In this document: positions 39,156-48,353 of the stretch, in pieces
Layout: each line of letters starts with the position of its first letter
How positions within the stretch are numbered: the first letter of the stretch is position 1
Assembly (NCBI GenBank): GCA_024636015.1
Contig: JAGXHU010000084.1
Location: 1 to 56,343, forward strand
DNA from: Halothiobacillus sp.
Lineage (GTDB): Bacteria > Pseudomonadota > Gammaproteobacteria > Halothiobacillales > Halothiobacillaceae
Direction: 5' to 3'
Length of the DNA: 56,343 bases
Translations under genes and position numbers: made by a program
Notes under the pieces: generated by a model
Seen by the model: the letters and a program-made list of their open reading frames with translations, nothing else
Databases searched by the model: none
What the model was told of the DNA's origin: nothing

Positions 39156-41563
39156 GGTGTTTTATCGCTACTCTGTTTGCGGCCGGGGTATGGGGGCGCC
39201 GGAATTTGTGGCGTCCTGAATAAATCCTGAGGGACATTATGCCCAGTTCCGAGCATATCGGGGGCGGCTTCTCGCGCCGCATTATCTTCGGGAAAAGCCG
39301 GAATGAGCTCGTCGACATTCAAGGGAAGGTGGATCACGATCCGAGCCCCGGTATCGTGGGGCTCGTCCTCAGTTTGGCCGTGGCGCTCCCATTCGGCAAT
39401 CGAATCCTGCCGGTTTGAAGCAGTCACTACGCCACCGTGCTCCTCAACAATTTTTTTAACAATGGCCAAGCCAAGTCCAGAACCCTTGGGCCGGGTGGTG
39501 GCATACGGCTCGAACAACCGGTCGAGCATCGCTTCCGGGATGCCCGGTCCGTTATCGGCAATCGTCAATTCGATGAGCGCCAGCCCCCCTTCCACCCGTA
39601 ACCCAGTCGTCACCGTGACCAGCGGATTACTCTGATGATCACCCCATTCTGTCAACGCCTGCTGCGCATTCCGGATCAAATTATGCAACACCTGGCGAAT
39701 CCGGCCAGCATCCGCACGCACCTGAAGCGGCTCGCCACCGGTGACATGAAGAACCGGAATATCCCCCCCCTTATACAGATCAATGACCTCGGCAACCAGT
39801 TCGTCGAGGTTCAGGGTCGTACGGGTCATCTGCGGTGAGCGGGCATATTCGGCGAATTCGTTCACCATCAGCTTCATGGCCTCGACTTGGCTGATGATAG
39901 TTTGCGTCGAGCGATCGAGGATCTGCGCCGACTCATCCGTGAGCGTGCCGAGCAATCGACGACGCATCCGCTCGGCAGAGAGCTGGATCGGCGTCAGAGG
40001 GTTCTTGATTTCATGGGCGAGTCGTCGGGCGACCTCGGACCAGGCCGCATCACGCTGTGCCTGGATCAGGGCGGTAATATCCTCGAACACGATCACGAAC
40101 CCACCGGCCGTATCGTCATCGGTCGGGAGCGCCGCAACCCGGCTCAGAAGCACCCGGCGACCGGTGTCGGTCATAATGCGGACCTGCGCTTCAACCGTTG
40201 CCCCAGCCGACAGATGGCCGGGGTCGAGCAGGTCGCCGAATGCCCCGCAAATCGGCTCCAGATGCGGGTAAATCTGGCAGATTTCGCGCAGCGTACAACC
40301 ATCGATGTGCCGACTGGTGATACTCAACAGCTGAGTCACGATCGAGTTGCTGCGCGTGATCCGACCATCGAGCGACAACGTGAGCACTCCCGAAGACAGA
40401 TGCTGGATCACGGTTTCCAGATAATCCCGTTCCTGGTCAGCGACCTCCTGCAACTGCTGCATGACCTGATGCGCCCGACGCACCCGGGCAGTCATCGTAT
40501 TGAACGACTGCACGAGTTGCCCCAAGTCATCCCGACGATCCACGGGCAACCGCAAACTGTAGTCCCCTTCTGCAACAGCCCGGGTACCCGCCGCCAGCTC
40601 ACGAATCGGCGCGAGCAATTTGCGCGCAGCAATAAAGGCCAACCACACAGCCGTCAACAGCGAGAGTAACAGGGCCAAGGTCAAGGCAAAGGTGAAGGTT
40701 TTTTTCAGGGATTTATGCAGAAAAATCAACGAGCGATATTCGTTGAACGCCGCCTGCACACTGCTGGAAAGCTGATTGGCACGCGGCGAGATCGCATAGA
40801 GCGCCTGAAGCACCTGACTGCTGCCATCACCGGTCAACCCTGCTGTTAACGGCACCACAACGCGAATCCGCATCGAGTCGCCCCCACCCGGATCGAGCCC
40901 GATAAAATCCTTGCCTGAACGGGCATGACTTAGGGCCGTTTCATCCGGACGCGAGGGCACAATCGCCTGCAGGTCATCGGAAGCCGAGGCCACAATCAGA
41001 TTCCGGGAGCCGAAGATCGTCATTTCGTGGGCGCCGGTATTTCGCCGCACCGAATTCAGATCGAGCGCGATAAGATCCCCGGATTCCCCTTTCAGCTGCT
41101 GGGCAGCCCGTTTGGTCTCCTCCATCGCCGTGCGCATCTGACCATCAAAAGCCATCTGCGACAGCGAAAGTGCATCGGACATGGCCTGCTCGACCTGCAC
41201 GTCGAACCAGGAATCGATGCCCCGCTGGATAAACGAGACCGAAAAATAGAACACGATTAGAACGGGAATCGAGGTCAACCCGACAAAAGTCAGCACCAGA
41301 CGCGCGGTCAGCCGCGCACCGGGTGTTCCCCGCCGGTAATGTGTCACCAGCCGCAGAATATGGCCCAGGACCACCACGGCGAGAAAGAGAATCCCGACCG
41401 CACTGAGCCCGAGCAGCGTCAGATACAGATGCTCAGGTTGATCGGCGCGCCGCAGGGACTCCGAGATCAGGTACATCAGCACCAGCAGCAGGATGACGAC
41501 CATCACGCTGATGGGCGGCACCAGTCGCCGAACCCAGCGATGATAAAAGGCGCCCCACTTCAT
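39152..41563 (-). CDS. ntrY: NtrY-like sensor histidine kinase
   Basis: An 803-residue kinase with three N-terminal membrane segments (about 15-37, 47-68 and 88-110), a periplasmic stretch, another membrane segment near 285-310, HAMP, a PAS domain, HisKA (RRLAHEIKNPLTPIQLSAERM) and HATPase (NGPGIPEAM, GSGLGLAIVKKIVEEHGG). This architecture is typical of NtrY, which senses nitrogen or redox state in other bacteria. Four-base overlaps on both sides couple it to ntrX and the DUF4390 gene. Confidence 0.92.
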   Translation of the reverse strand: MKWGAFYHRWVRRLVPPISVMVVILLLVLMYLISESLRRADQPEHLYLTLLGLSAVGILFLAVVVLGHILRLVTHYRRGTPGARLTARLVLTFVGLTSIPVLIVFYFSVSFIQRGIDSWFDVQVEQAMSDALSLSQMAFDGQMRTAMEETKRAAQQLKGESGDLIALDLNSVRRNTGAHEMTIFGSRNLIVASASDDLQAIVPSRPDETALSHARSGKDFIGLDPGGGDSMRIRVVVPLTAGLTGDGSSQVLQALYAISPRANQLSSSVQAAFNEYRSLIFLHKSLKKTFTFALTLALLLSLLTAVWLAFIAARKLLAPIRELAAGTRAVAEGDYSLRLPVDRRDDLGQLVQSFNTMTARVRRAHQVMQQLQEVADQERDYLETVIQHLSSGVLTLSLDGRITRSNSIVTQLLSITSRHIDGCTLREICQIYPHLEPICGAFGDLLDPGHLSAGATVEAQVRIMTDTGRRVLLSRVAALPTDDDTAGGFVIVFEDITALIQAQRDAAWSEVARRLAHEIKNPLTPIQLSAERMRRRLLGTLTDESAQILDRSTQTIISQVEAMKLMVNEFAEYARSPQMTRTTLNLDELVAEVIDLYKGGDIPVLHVTGGEPLQVRADAGRIRQVLHNLIRNAQQALTEWGDHQSNPLVTVTTGLRVEGGLALIELTIADNGPGIPEAMLDRLFEPYATTRPKGSGLGLAIVKKIVEEHGGVVTASNRQDSIAEWERHGQTEDEPHDTGARIVIHLPLNVDELIPAFPEDNAAREAAPDMLGTGHNVPQDLFRTPQIPAPPYPGRKQSSDKTP

Positions 41564-42201
41564 TTGGGCACCGACCAGAGAAACCAGTCGCTGTTGAGCG
41601 CCCAGCGCGAATCAAACAGCGCAGGGAAACGCAGGGGTAACGGTAATTTATTGATATCGAGCGTCATGCGCACCCGCCCGACAAGGTGCCCTGTGTGCTG
41701 CAGTTTTTGGGATGCGGCAATCGGCCAGGCGCGAATTCGCTGCAACGAACGCAGCGCGCCCCGTAGGGAGCTGAAGCTGCGCGCCTCGTGCTCAAGCACA
41801 TCGGTGATGAGCCAAGTCTTCGACAGGGCATGGTATTCGAGCTGGTACCGCCGGTCGTCTTCCGCAATGGTTTTGCCTACCCACCAGTCGCGGGGCTGTT
41901 CAATCACGGCCTGAACGGTCAGATTCAGCGGAATGGCATTTTGCATGGCATCAATCATTTCTTTATCGAGCACAAGTTTGAAATCTACATCCAGATACAG
42001 CACACCCTCGCGCACCTCGGCATGGGCGTCCTTCACTTGGGCGCTTGATGCAAAGACCTTACTGACGAACCCACCCTGAAGGACCAGCAGCCACAGAAAT
42101 AGCCAGCCCACCCACCGCAAAACCCAAGGCCGGGCGGCAGGGGTTACCCCATCCGCACGACCCTCATGCCTTTTCCAGCACGGCGTAGTAGAAACCATCA
42201 T
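41560..42201 (-). CDS. DUF4390 membrane-anchored protein
   Basis: A 213-residue protein. I take the ATGATG at 42201 because AAAGGGAGGGGC lies just upstream; an upstream frame to 42297 is open but lacks such a site. After an N-terminal membrane segment (WVGWLFLWLLVLQGGFVSKVFAS) the rest is periplasmic and beta-rich, with EGVLYLDVDFKLVLDKEMIDAMQNAIPLNLTVQ characteristic of DUF4390. The family is nearly always placed between rsmB and ntrY, as here, but its role is unknown. Confidence 0.85.
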   Translation of the reverse strand: MMVSTTPCWKRHEGRADGVTPAARPWVLRWVGWLFLWLLVLQGGFVSKVFASSAQVKDAHAEVREGVLYLDVDFKLVLDKEMIDAMQNAIPLNLTVQAVIEQPRDWWVGKTIAEDDRRYQLEYHALSKTWLITDVLEHEARSFSSLRGALRSLQRIRAWPIAASQKLQHTGHLVGRVRMTLDINKLPLPLRFPALFDSRWALNSDWFLWSVPK

Positions 42202-43723
42202 GCCCCTCCCTTTGCGGGAATACCTGGCGGCCCAATGGCGTGACACCCTCGTCCTGCTCAATACCCCACGCCACATCAAGCGGTCGGGAGCTGGCATCGG
42301 GATGCCGCGCCAGAAAGGATGCTATCTGCGCTGCATTTTCCCGTTTAAGAATCGAACAAGTGGCATACACCATCCGCCCACCGGGGCGCAGAAGCAACCA
42401 AAGGGCATCGAGAATCGACGCCTGGCGCGCGCACAACGCCAGCAAATCCTCGGGGCGGCGTAAACGCTTGATATCGGGATGACGCCGAATCACGCCCGTG
42501 GCCGAACAAGGCACATCCGTCAGAATCCGGTCAAAAAGCGCACCATCCCACCAGTCGCCCGGCACACCGGCATCGCCCACGATCAATCGCGCTACGGCCT
42601 TGCCCCGCTCCAAATTTTCCTGCACTCGAGCCATGCGTAACACATCAATATCAACCGCAGTCACCTCGGCAGCGGACTCGTGCTGGAGAATAGCCAGCGT
42701 TTTGCCGCCCGGCGCACTACAGGCATCCAGAATCTGTTGGCCGGGGCCCAGATCAAGCAGATCGACCACCCACTGCGCCGCCTCATCCTGCACCGACACC
42801 CGGCCTTCCGCGAACATCGGCAGACGATCAACATCCATGGGATTCAACAGGTTCACGCCCCGGGCGGAGAATGGTGTCGGCGACGCCGCAATCTCCGCGG
42901 CGAGCAGCGTGTCCAAATAGGACTGCCGATCTGCTTCAGTGCCTGCAACCCGTAACGTCATGGGCGGATGTGAAGCCAGTGCCGCGCCTAACTCAGCGGT
43001 CTGATCCGCACCCCAGTCCTTTTGTAGAACGCCAAACAACCAGTCCGGCAAGCGCGCCTGAATCGCGGGCGGCGCTTCGGCCAAGGGATCGGTACCTTCT
43101 TCCATCTGGCGGGCCGCACGGCGCAGCACCGCATTTAACAAGCCGGTCGCCCAAGGATGACCCAACTCACGCGCGGCCTGTACTGTCGCGTTGACTGAAC
43201 GTGACGCTTCACGCCGCGCACCACGGATACGTTCCAACCCCACCAGAATCAAAAGGGCAATGACTGCCGACTTGGCCGGGATAGGGCGCTCAAGCAACTG
43301 ATCACGCCAGAACGCCAGGGCCTCATAGTGTCGAAGCACCTCGTACCCCATTGCCTGAACCAGCCCGCGGTGCGTCGGTTGTGCCTGCTGGAGAATACGC
43401 CCTAGGGCAACATCCAGTGATTGTCCTTGCGTCACGACCTGCAGGAGCAGTTGGGCAACCAGCGCCTCGGGCGACTGGCGGGGTGGCGCGGGGCGATCTG
43501 AACGTGCGGGGCGGTCAGGATCCGCCGGCGCGTGTTCAGAGGACCGCTTGCCCCCTTGAGCATGCCCCGGACGGCCTCGATGCTTTGCCCAAGGATCACC
43601 CCCGCCCGCCCCCGATGACGAACCGGTCGCCTTTCGGTTGCCGTGCTCCCGTGTCTCATTTGAGGATTTTGACGTAGACACACTTGAGCGCATGGCAAGA
43701 TTTTCGGGATAGGGATCAGCCAA
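42164..43723 (-). CDS. rsmB: 16S rRNA (cytosine-967) methyltransferase RsmB
   Basis: A 519-residue methyltransferase, longer than E. coli RsmB (429) because of an N-terminal extension of about 80 residues rich in Ser, Gly, Arg and Pro. Then come the NusB-like RNA-binding domain and the SAM domain with ACSAPGGKT, TAVDID, the DVPCSATGV catalytic Cys segment and YATCSI with the second Cys. It overlaps fmt by eight bases. The extension may be natural or an upstream misstart; an ATG after it is not obvious. Confidence 0.94.
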   Translation of the reverse strand: MADPYPENLAMRSSVSTSKSSNETREHGNRKATGSSSGAGGGDPWAKHRGRPGHAQGGKRSSEHAPADPDRPARSDRPAPPRQSPEALVAQLLLQVVTQGQSLDVALGRILQQAQPTHRGLVQAMGYEVLRHYEALAFWRDQLLERPIPAKSAVIALLILVGLERIRGARREASRSVNATVQAARELGHPWATGLLNAVLRRAARQMEEGTDPLAEAPPAIQARLPDWLFGVLQKDWGADQTAELGAALASHPPMTLRVAGTEADRQSYLDTLLAAEIAASPTPFSARGVNLLNPMDVDRLPMFAEGRVSVQDEAAQWVVDLLDLGPGQQILDACSAPGGKTLAILQHESAAEVTAVDIDVLRMARVQENLERGKAVARLIVGDAGVPGDWWDGALFDRILTDVPCSATGVIRRHPDIKRLRRPEDLLALCARQASILDALWLLLRPGGRMVYATCSILKRENAAQIASFLARHPDASSRPLDVAWGIEQDEGVTPLGRQVFPQREGHDGFYYAVLEKA

Positions 43724-44657
43724 GGTGTGTACCTAACAAGTGATGATTTCGAGCAAAATCGGCCGCAGCAATTCGCTTGCCGCCCGCTTGCTGGCAGACG
43801 CGCACCCGGAGGGCGCCCGCCGCCGTCTGAACAACAAATCCTTCGGCATCTGCCGCAACCACCGCACCCGGCTCGGCCGATGGTTGAGATTCATCGGACA
43901 GAAATTCGGCAGACCATATCCGCAACATGGCGCCATTCAGTTCAGTGAATGCCACGGGCCAGGGATCGAACGCACGGACACGCCGTACCAGCAGTTCGGC
44001 CGGCTCTTGCCAGTCGAGCCGCCCTTCCGCCTTCGCCAGCTTGGCGGCATAGCAAGCCTCAGTATCGTTCTGCACTTCGGCGCGAAGTGTCCCGGTGGTA
44101 ATGCCCGGGAGGGCCGCCAACAGAGCGTCGGCACCCAGAACGGAGAGGCGATCGTGCAGCGTCGCTGCCGTATCTTCCGAAAAGATGGGCTCGATGCGCT
44201 TGAGCAGCATATCCCCCGTATCCAGCCCTTGCGCCATCTGCATGATCGTAATGCCCGTTTCCGAATCACCCGCCTCGATAGCTCGGGCGATCGGTGCTGC
44301 ACCCCGCCAGCGAGGCAATAAAGACGCATGGATATTGATGGCGCCCAATCGCGGCGTTTCCAACACAGGCACCGGCAGAATCAGGCCATAGGCAGCCACG
44401 ATCATCACATCCGGGCGATACGCCGCCAACGTTTCCTGCGCCTGCGCATCGCGCAGGGTGACGGGTTGCTCAACGGGAATCCCCAGTTCGAGCGCAACCG
44501 CTTTTACCGGGGAGGGTGTCAGTTTTTGGCCGCGCCCGGCAGGACGATCCGGCTGGGTATATACCGCCACCAAATCAACCGTCGGATCAGCAGCCAGGGC
44601 TCGGAGCGCAGGCACGGCAAACTCGGGCGTACCCGCATAGATCACGCGCAACGTCAT
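43716..44657 (-). CDS. fmt: Methionyl-tRNA formyltransferase
   Basis: A 313-residue enzyme that formylates initiator methionyl-tRNA with 10-formyltetrahydrofolate. Key segments are VIYAGTPEFAVPAL, AAYGLILP, NIHASLLPRWRGAAPIARAIEAGDSETGITIMQM (catalytic Asn-His-Asp set) and GLDTGDML. Length equals the family standard. It overlaps def by four bases. Confidence 0.97.
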   Translation of the reverse strand: MTLRVIYAGTPEFAVPALRALAADPTVDLVAVYTQPDRPAGRGQKLTPSPVKAVALELGIPVEQPVTLRDAQAQETLAAYRPDVMIVAAYGLILPVPVLETPRLGAINIHASLLPRWRGAAPIARAIEAGDSETGITIMQMAQGLDTGDMLLKRIEPIFSEDTAATLHDRLSVLGADALLAALPGITTGTLRAEVQNDTEACYAAKLAKAEGRLDWQEPAELLVRRVRAFDPWPVAFTELNGAMLRIWSAEFLSDESQPSAEPGAVVAADAEGFVVQTAAGALRVRVCQQAGGKRIAAADFARNHHLLGTHLG

Positions 44658-45169
44658 GCCTGATCCTGCTGCCGAAGCGCCTTTTCGAATTTCTTTCGAA
44701 TGCGCTGGCGCTTCAACGACGAGAAATAATCGATGAACAGTCGGCCATCCAGATGATCGATTTCATGCTGGATACAGATCGAGAGAAGCCCCCCCGTGGT
44801 CACCTCAAATTCGTCACCCCGTACATCATGGGCACGAACCCGCACCAACTCGGCACGGGGCACCATCCCATTGATGCCGGGTATGGACAGGCAACCTTCT
44901 TCCGAATCGACCAAGCCCTGCCGATCAAGAATGACGGGGTTAATGAATATCATCGGAGCGGGCGCTTCACCATCCTCGGCACAATCAGCAACGAATAGCC
45001 GACGGTGCTCGTTCACCTGCGTCGCTGCCAATCCCACGCCCCGGGACTCATACATCGTTTCGAGCATCTGCTCGGTCAACGCCGACAACGCGGAGTCAAA
45101 GGTTGCCACGGGTTCGGCAACCCGGCGCAGGCGCTCGTCGGGAAACTGTAAAATATCGAGTAGAGACAT
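44654..45169 (-). CDS. def: Peptide deformylase
   Basis: A 171-residue metalloenzyme from ATG 45169 (MSLLDILQFPDERLR). It has all three active-site motifs: GVGLAATQ, EGCLS and QHEIDHLDG. It removes the formyl group from new proteins and forms the usual pair with fmt. This is the first gene of the leftward def-fmt-rsmB-DUF4390-ntrY-ntrX-trkA-trkH cluster, whose promoter must lie in the 231-base divergent gap 45170-45400. Confidence 0.97.
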   Translation of the reverse strand: MSLLDILQFPDERLRRVAEPVATFDSALSALTEQMLETMYESRGVGLAATQVNEHRRLFVADCAEDGEAPAPMIFINPVILDRQGLVDSEEGCLSIPGINGMVPRAELVRVRAHDVRGDEFEVTTGGLLSICIQHEIDHLDGRLFIDYFSSLKRQRIRKKFEKALRQQDQA

Positions 45170-45400
45170 AAACACCAAAACAGGCCTTGAGGCCTAAAAA
45201 CAGCAATCATTTCGGCAAATTTGCAAAAACCACGGACCATCTGTAGACGAAACGTGCAAATTCTTTTACAAATAACCCCATTTATCGCAACATTGTACGC
45301 GAGCCCAAGCTGCGTGCCATGGTACTTTAGCAAAAGTTAGACCCCCATCACACGCCCAATGATGCACTTGTTTTCGGCTGAAAACCCAAGGATGTTACCC

Positions 45401-46576
45401 ATGAGATCGTCAAACGGATTATCTGTTCTCCTTTCACTATCCCTCACAACACTATTGTTGGGCGGGTGCGCCACCGAACGTCCGCCGGTCAATATGGCGA
45501 ATATGCCCCAGTCCAGCGGGTTGCCGATCGGCGCCACGCGCGGCCCCGTCAAGGGCACCTTGACCCCGGAAGAGACAAAGGCCCAATTCATCTCGCTCAA
45601 GGCAGACGAATATGTTGTAAAGAAAGGGGACACCCTGTGGTCCATTGCGAACCACTTCCTGAAAGATCCCTACTACTGGCCTGAAATCTGGTACGACAAC
45701 AGTCAGATCAAGAATCCGCACAAAATCTATCCCGGCGACCGGATCGGCATCATGTTCATCGGCGGGCGGCCACGTCTGGGCATCACCATGCGCCCCCATA
45801 TCCGCTATGAAGGCGATGCCTCGGAGATCAGCAGCATCCCGCTGGACATGATCAAGCCGTTCTTCTCCTACGACCAGATCATGACCCAGAAGGAACTGGA
45901 AGCCGCTCCTTATATTCTGGCAAACCGCGATGACTCCTTGGCCGCCAGCATGGGCGATGTGATTTTTGCCCGCCCGGAATTGACGGGTAATGCAGAAAGC
46001 TATGCCATTGTCGGACAGGGAAAACACCTGGTTGACCCAGCCACCGGCGCATCTCTGGGCTATCGCACCATTTACGAAGGTGAAGCCAAGATCATGCGAC
46101 GGGGGGATCCCACCGAGATGCGGATCATCAAGAGCGACCGCGAAGTCAAAAAGGGCGACCGACTGGTCCCCATGATCGCCGAACCGTTTGATCACGACAT
46201 CATACCCAGCATCCCCGCCATTCCGATCGACGCAGTTGTCATCAACCTGCCGGATGCCCTTACTCAAGTGGGCACCTACCAGGTCGTCATCATCAATGCG
46301 GGCACGGCTAACGGCCTGGTCCCCGGCGACCTGCTGCGCATCAGCAAACCCGGGCGCGTCGTCAAGGATACGTACACCCAGTCCCAGAAAGAACTCAGCC
46401 AGACCAAGGGCATCGATGCGCTCATGCCGCACTCGCCACTCGTCAAGCTGCCTGACTTCCCGATCGGAACTGCCATGGTTTTCCGGACCTATGATCGGGT
46501 GAGCTACGCGCTGGTTGTGAAAACCAAACGGCCAATCCACATCGGTGATCTCGCCCAGACGCCGACTGCCGACTAA
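45401..46576 (+). CDS. LysM-domain lipoprotein
   Basis: A 391-residue protein from ATG 45401, preceded by AAGGATG. The signal ends in a lipobox, LLLGGC, so Cys23 is lipidated. A LysM peptidoglycan-binding domain spans about residues 70-120 (YVVKKGDTLWSIANHFLKDPYYWPEIW, NPHKIYPGDRI). The rest is beta-rich with no hydrolase motif. It is the usual neighbour of dprA, smg and topA in gammaproteobacteria. Role probably in cell-envelope organisation. Confidence 0.9.
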   Translation: MRSSNGLSVLLSLSLTTLLLGGCATERPPVNMANMPQSSGLPIGATRGPVKGTLTPEETKAQFISLKADEYVVKKGDTLWSIANHFLKDPYYWPEIWYDNSQIKNPHKIYPGDRIGIMFIGGRPRLGITMRPHIRYEGDASEISSIPLDMIKPFFSYDQIMTQKELEAAPYILANRDDSLAASMGDVIFARPELTGNAESYAIVGQGKHLVDPATGASLGYRTIYEGEAKIMRRGDPTEMRIIKSDREVKKGDRLVPMIAEPFDHDIIPSIPAIPIDAVVINLPDALTQVGTYQVVIINAGTANGLVPGDLLRISKPGRVVKDTYTQSQKELSQTKGIDALMPHSPLVKLPDFPIGTAMVFRTYDRVSYALVVKTKRPIHIGDLAQTPTAD

Positions 46577-46612
46577 TCCAGCACGGCGCTGGACGCCTCA
46601 GGCTGCCCACAA

Positions 46613-47776
46613 ATGCACGAACCCTCAACGCCCGACTCGCAAGAACGTCGGGCGTTACTTTTCCTGATCACCATCAATGGCATGGGGCCCAAGCGGCTGC
46701 GCAAACTATTGGACCACTTTGGTAGCGCTCAACGCGCGCTCAGTGCCCCAGCAAGCGACTGGATACAGGCTGGATTGCCCGCCGCTCTGGCAAACAACCG
46801 ACAGCAGGGGGATGACGCCCGCGTGCAACGCATGCTCGATTGGGTCGACCAGGATCCTCGCCACCACCTCATCACTCAGACAGACACCGACTATCCGGAG
46901 CTCATCAAATCACTTCCGGATGCCCCCGCCGCATTCTTCGCCGTCGGGGAAGCGCGGTTACTGGATGAACCGCAGCTGGCGATCGTAGGATCACGAACAC
47001 CAACCAGCGGCGGGCTGGGCCATGCGCGCGCCTTTGCCCACCATCTGGCTCGCCAGGGACTCATCATCACCAGCGGACTTGCGCTGGGTATTGATGCGGC
47101 AGCACATCGGGGGGCGCTGGCAGCACAAGGCCCCACCATCGCGGTCCTGGGCACAGGGCCCGATCTCGTCTACCCCCGCGAACATGCGCGTCTCACTGAA
47201 GAAATCGTGAGTGCGGGCGGGCTTCTGGTCAGTGAATGGCCCCCTGGAACACCCGCACGCAAGGAACACTTCCCCCGCCGCAACCGTCTGATCAGCGGTC
47301 TCTCCGAGGGCGTACTCGTCGTCGAGGCCAGCCTGCAGAGCGGCTCACTGATCACGGCACGTTTAGCTGTCGAGCAAGGACGCGAGGTATTCGCCATTCC
47401 GGGATCGATCCACAATCCGCTCAGCCGCGGTCCGCACCGCCTGATTCGGGATGGCGCCAAACTCGTGGAAACCGCCCAGGATATTCTGGAAGAGCTTCTC
47501 CCCGCGCTGGGCGCCCGCCTCAACCGTCCTCCACGGGCGTCACACGGTGGCGACGCCAAAGAGAATGACACCGAACGGATACAAGAAACGATCGCCCCGC
47601 TCGACCCACAACATCAGCTATTACTTGACCTATTGGGGTATGATCCGCGCCCTGCCGACGCACTGATTATGGCGAGCGGATTGACCCCCGCCGAAGTTTC
47701 CTCCATCCTCCTCATGCTGGAACTGGCTGGATATGTGGCAACCTTGCCCGGTGGACTCTATACCCGCACAGCCTGA
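46613..47776 (+). CDS. dprA: DNA-processing protein DprA
   Basis: A 387-residue Rossmann-fold protein. AIVGSRTPTSGG, SGLALGIDAAAHRGAL, AVLGTGPDLVYPREH and FPRRNRLISGLSEGVLVVEA are family hallmarks. A C-terminal winged-helix (LMASGLTPAEVSSILLMLELAGYV) completes the usual layout. It loads RecA on incoming single-stranded DNA in transformation. With comF at 53849 the window carries two competence-associated genes. Confidence 0.95.
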   Translation: MHEPSTPDSQERRALLFLITINGMGPKRLRKLLDHFGSAQRALSAPASDWIQAGLPAALANNRQQGDDARVQRMLDWVDQDPRHHLITQTDTDYPELIKSLPDAPAAFFAVGEARLLDEPQLAIVGSRTPTSGGLGHARAFAHHLARQGLIITSGLALGIDAAAHRGALAAQGPTIAVLGTGPDLVYPREHARLTEEIVSAGGLLVSEWPPGTPARKEHFPRRNRLISGLSEGVLVVEASLQSGSLITARLAVEQGREVFAIPGSIHNPLSRGPHRLIRDGAKLVETAQDILEELLPALGARLNRPPRASHGGDAKENDTERIQETIAPLDPQHQLLLDLLGYDPRPADALIMASGLTPAEVSSILLMLELAGYVATLPGGLYTRTA

Positions 47777-47833
47777 CGCCGTGGCGAGTGTGTATGCACT
47801 ATGGCGCTTCGGCTCCTGACTCTGAGAGAATCA

Positions 47834-48331
47834 ATGAAAGAAACCGTGCTTGACCTTTTGATGTACCTGTTCGAAAACTACATGGACGAAGAACCGCATT
47901 TGCCGCCGGAACCGTTACGCGCCGATCTGCAGAAGAAACTCATGGAAGCCGGGTACGAGACAGAAGAGATCAACCGGGCCTTTTCCTGGCTGGATGGCGC
48001 CGTCGAGTCCCCGCCATCGGTCTCGCTGGCGGGCGTTGTGGCCAGCACGCCCAAGTCGACGTCATTCCGGGTATATACCGAACAAGAGCAGATCGCCTTC
48101 GACCTCGACGCACGCGGTTTTCTGCTTCAATTGGAAGACATCGGCGTCCTGAGCGCGGAAACGCGTGAAACCGTGATTGAACGCGCCCTTGCGCTCGGCG
48201 ATGAAGATCTGGATCTGGACGCCATCAAATGGGTCGTCCTGCTCGTCCTGTTCGCTCGTCCCGGCGAAGAAGCGGCCTTTGCCTGGATGGAAGATCTGGT
48301 CTTTGCCGAATCGACCACCCTGTTGCACTAA
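47834..48331 (+). CDS. smg: Smg family protein (DUF494)
   Basis: A 165-residue protein from ATG 47834, where MKETVLDLLMYLFENYMDEE is the standard start of Smg; the upstream in-frame ATG at 47801 is less likely. It is helical and acidic, and its role is unknown although it is kept between dprA and topA in many gammaproteobacteria. topA follows after 22 bases. Confidence 0.93.
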   Translation: MKETVLDLLMYLFENYMDEEPHLPPEPLRADLQKKLMEAGYETEEINRAFSWLDGAVESPPSVSLAGVVASTPKSTSFRVYTEQEQIAFDLDARGFLLQLEDIGVLSAETRETVIERALALGDEDLDLDAIKWVVLLVLFARPGEEAAFAWMEDLVFAESTTLLH

Positions 48332-48353
48332 ATATTAAGCCTGCGAAGTCACT

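Noticed and set aside
45452..46540. 362-codon leftward frame opposite the LysM lipoprotein gene
   Set aside because: It is an antisense shadow of a clear lipoprotein gene with its own ribosome binding site and lipobox.
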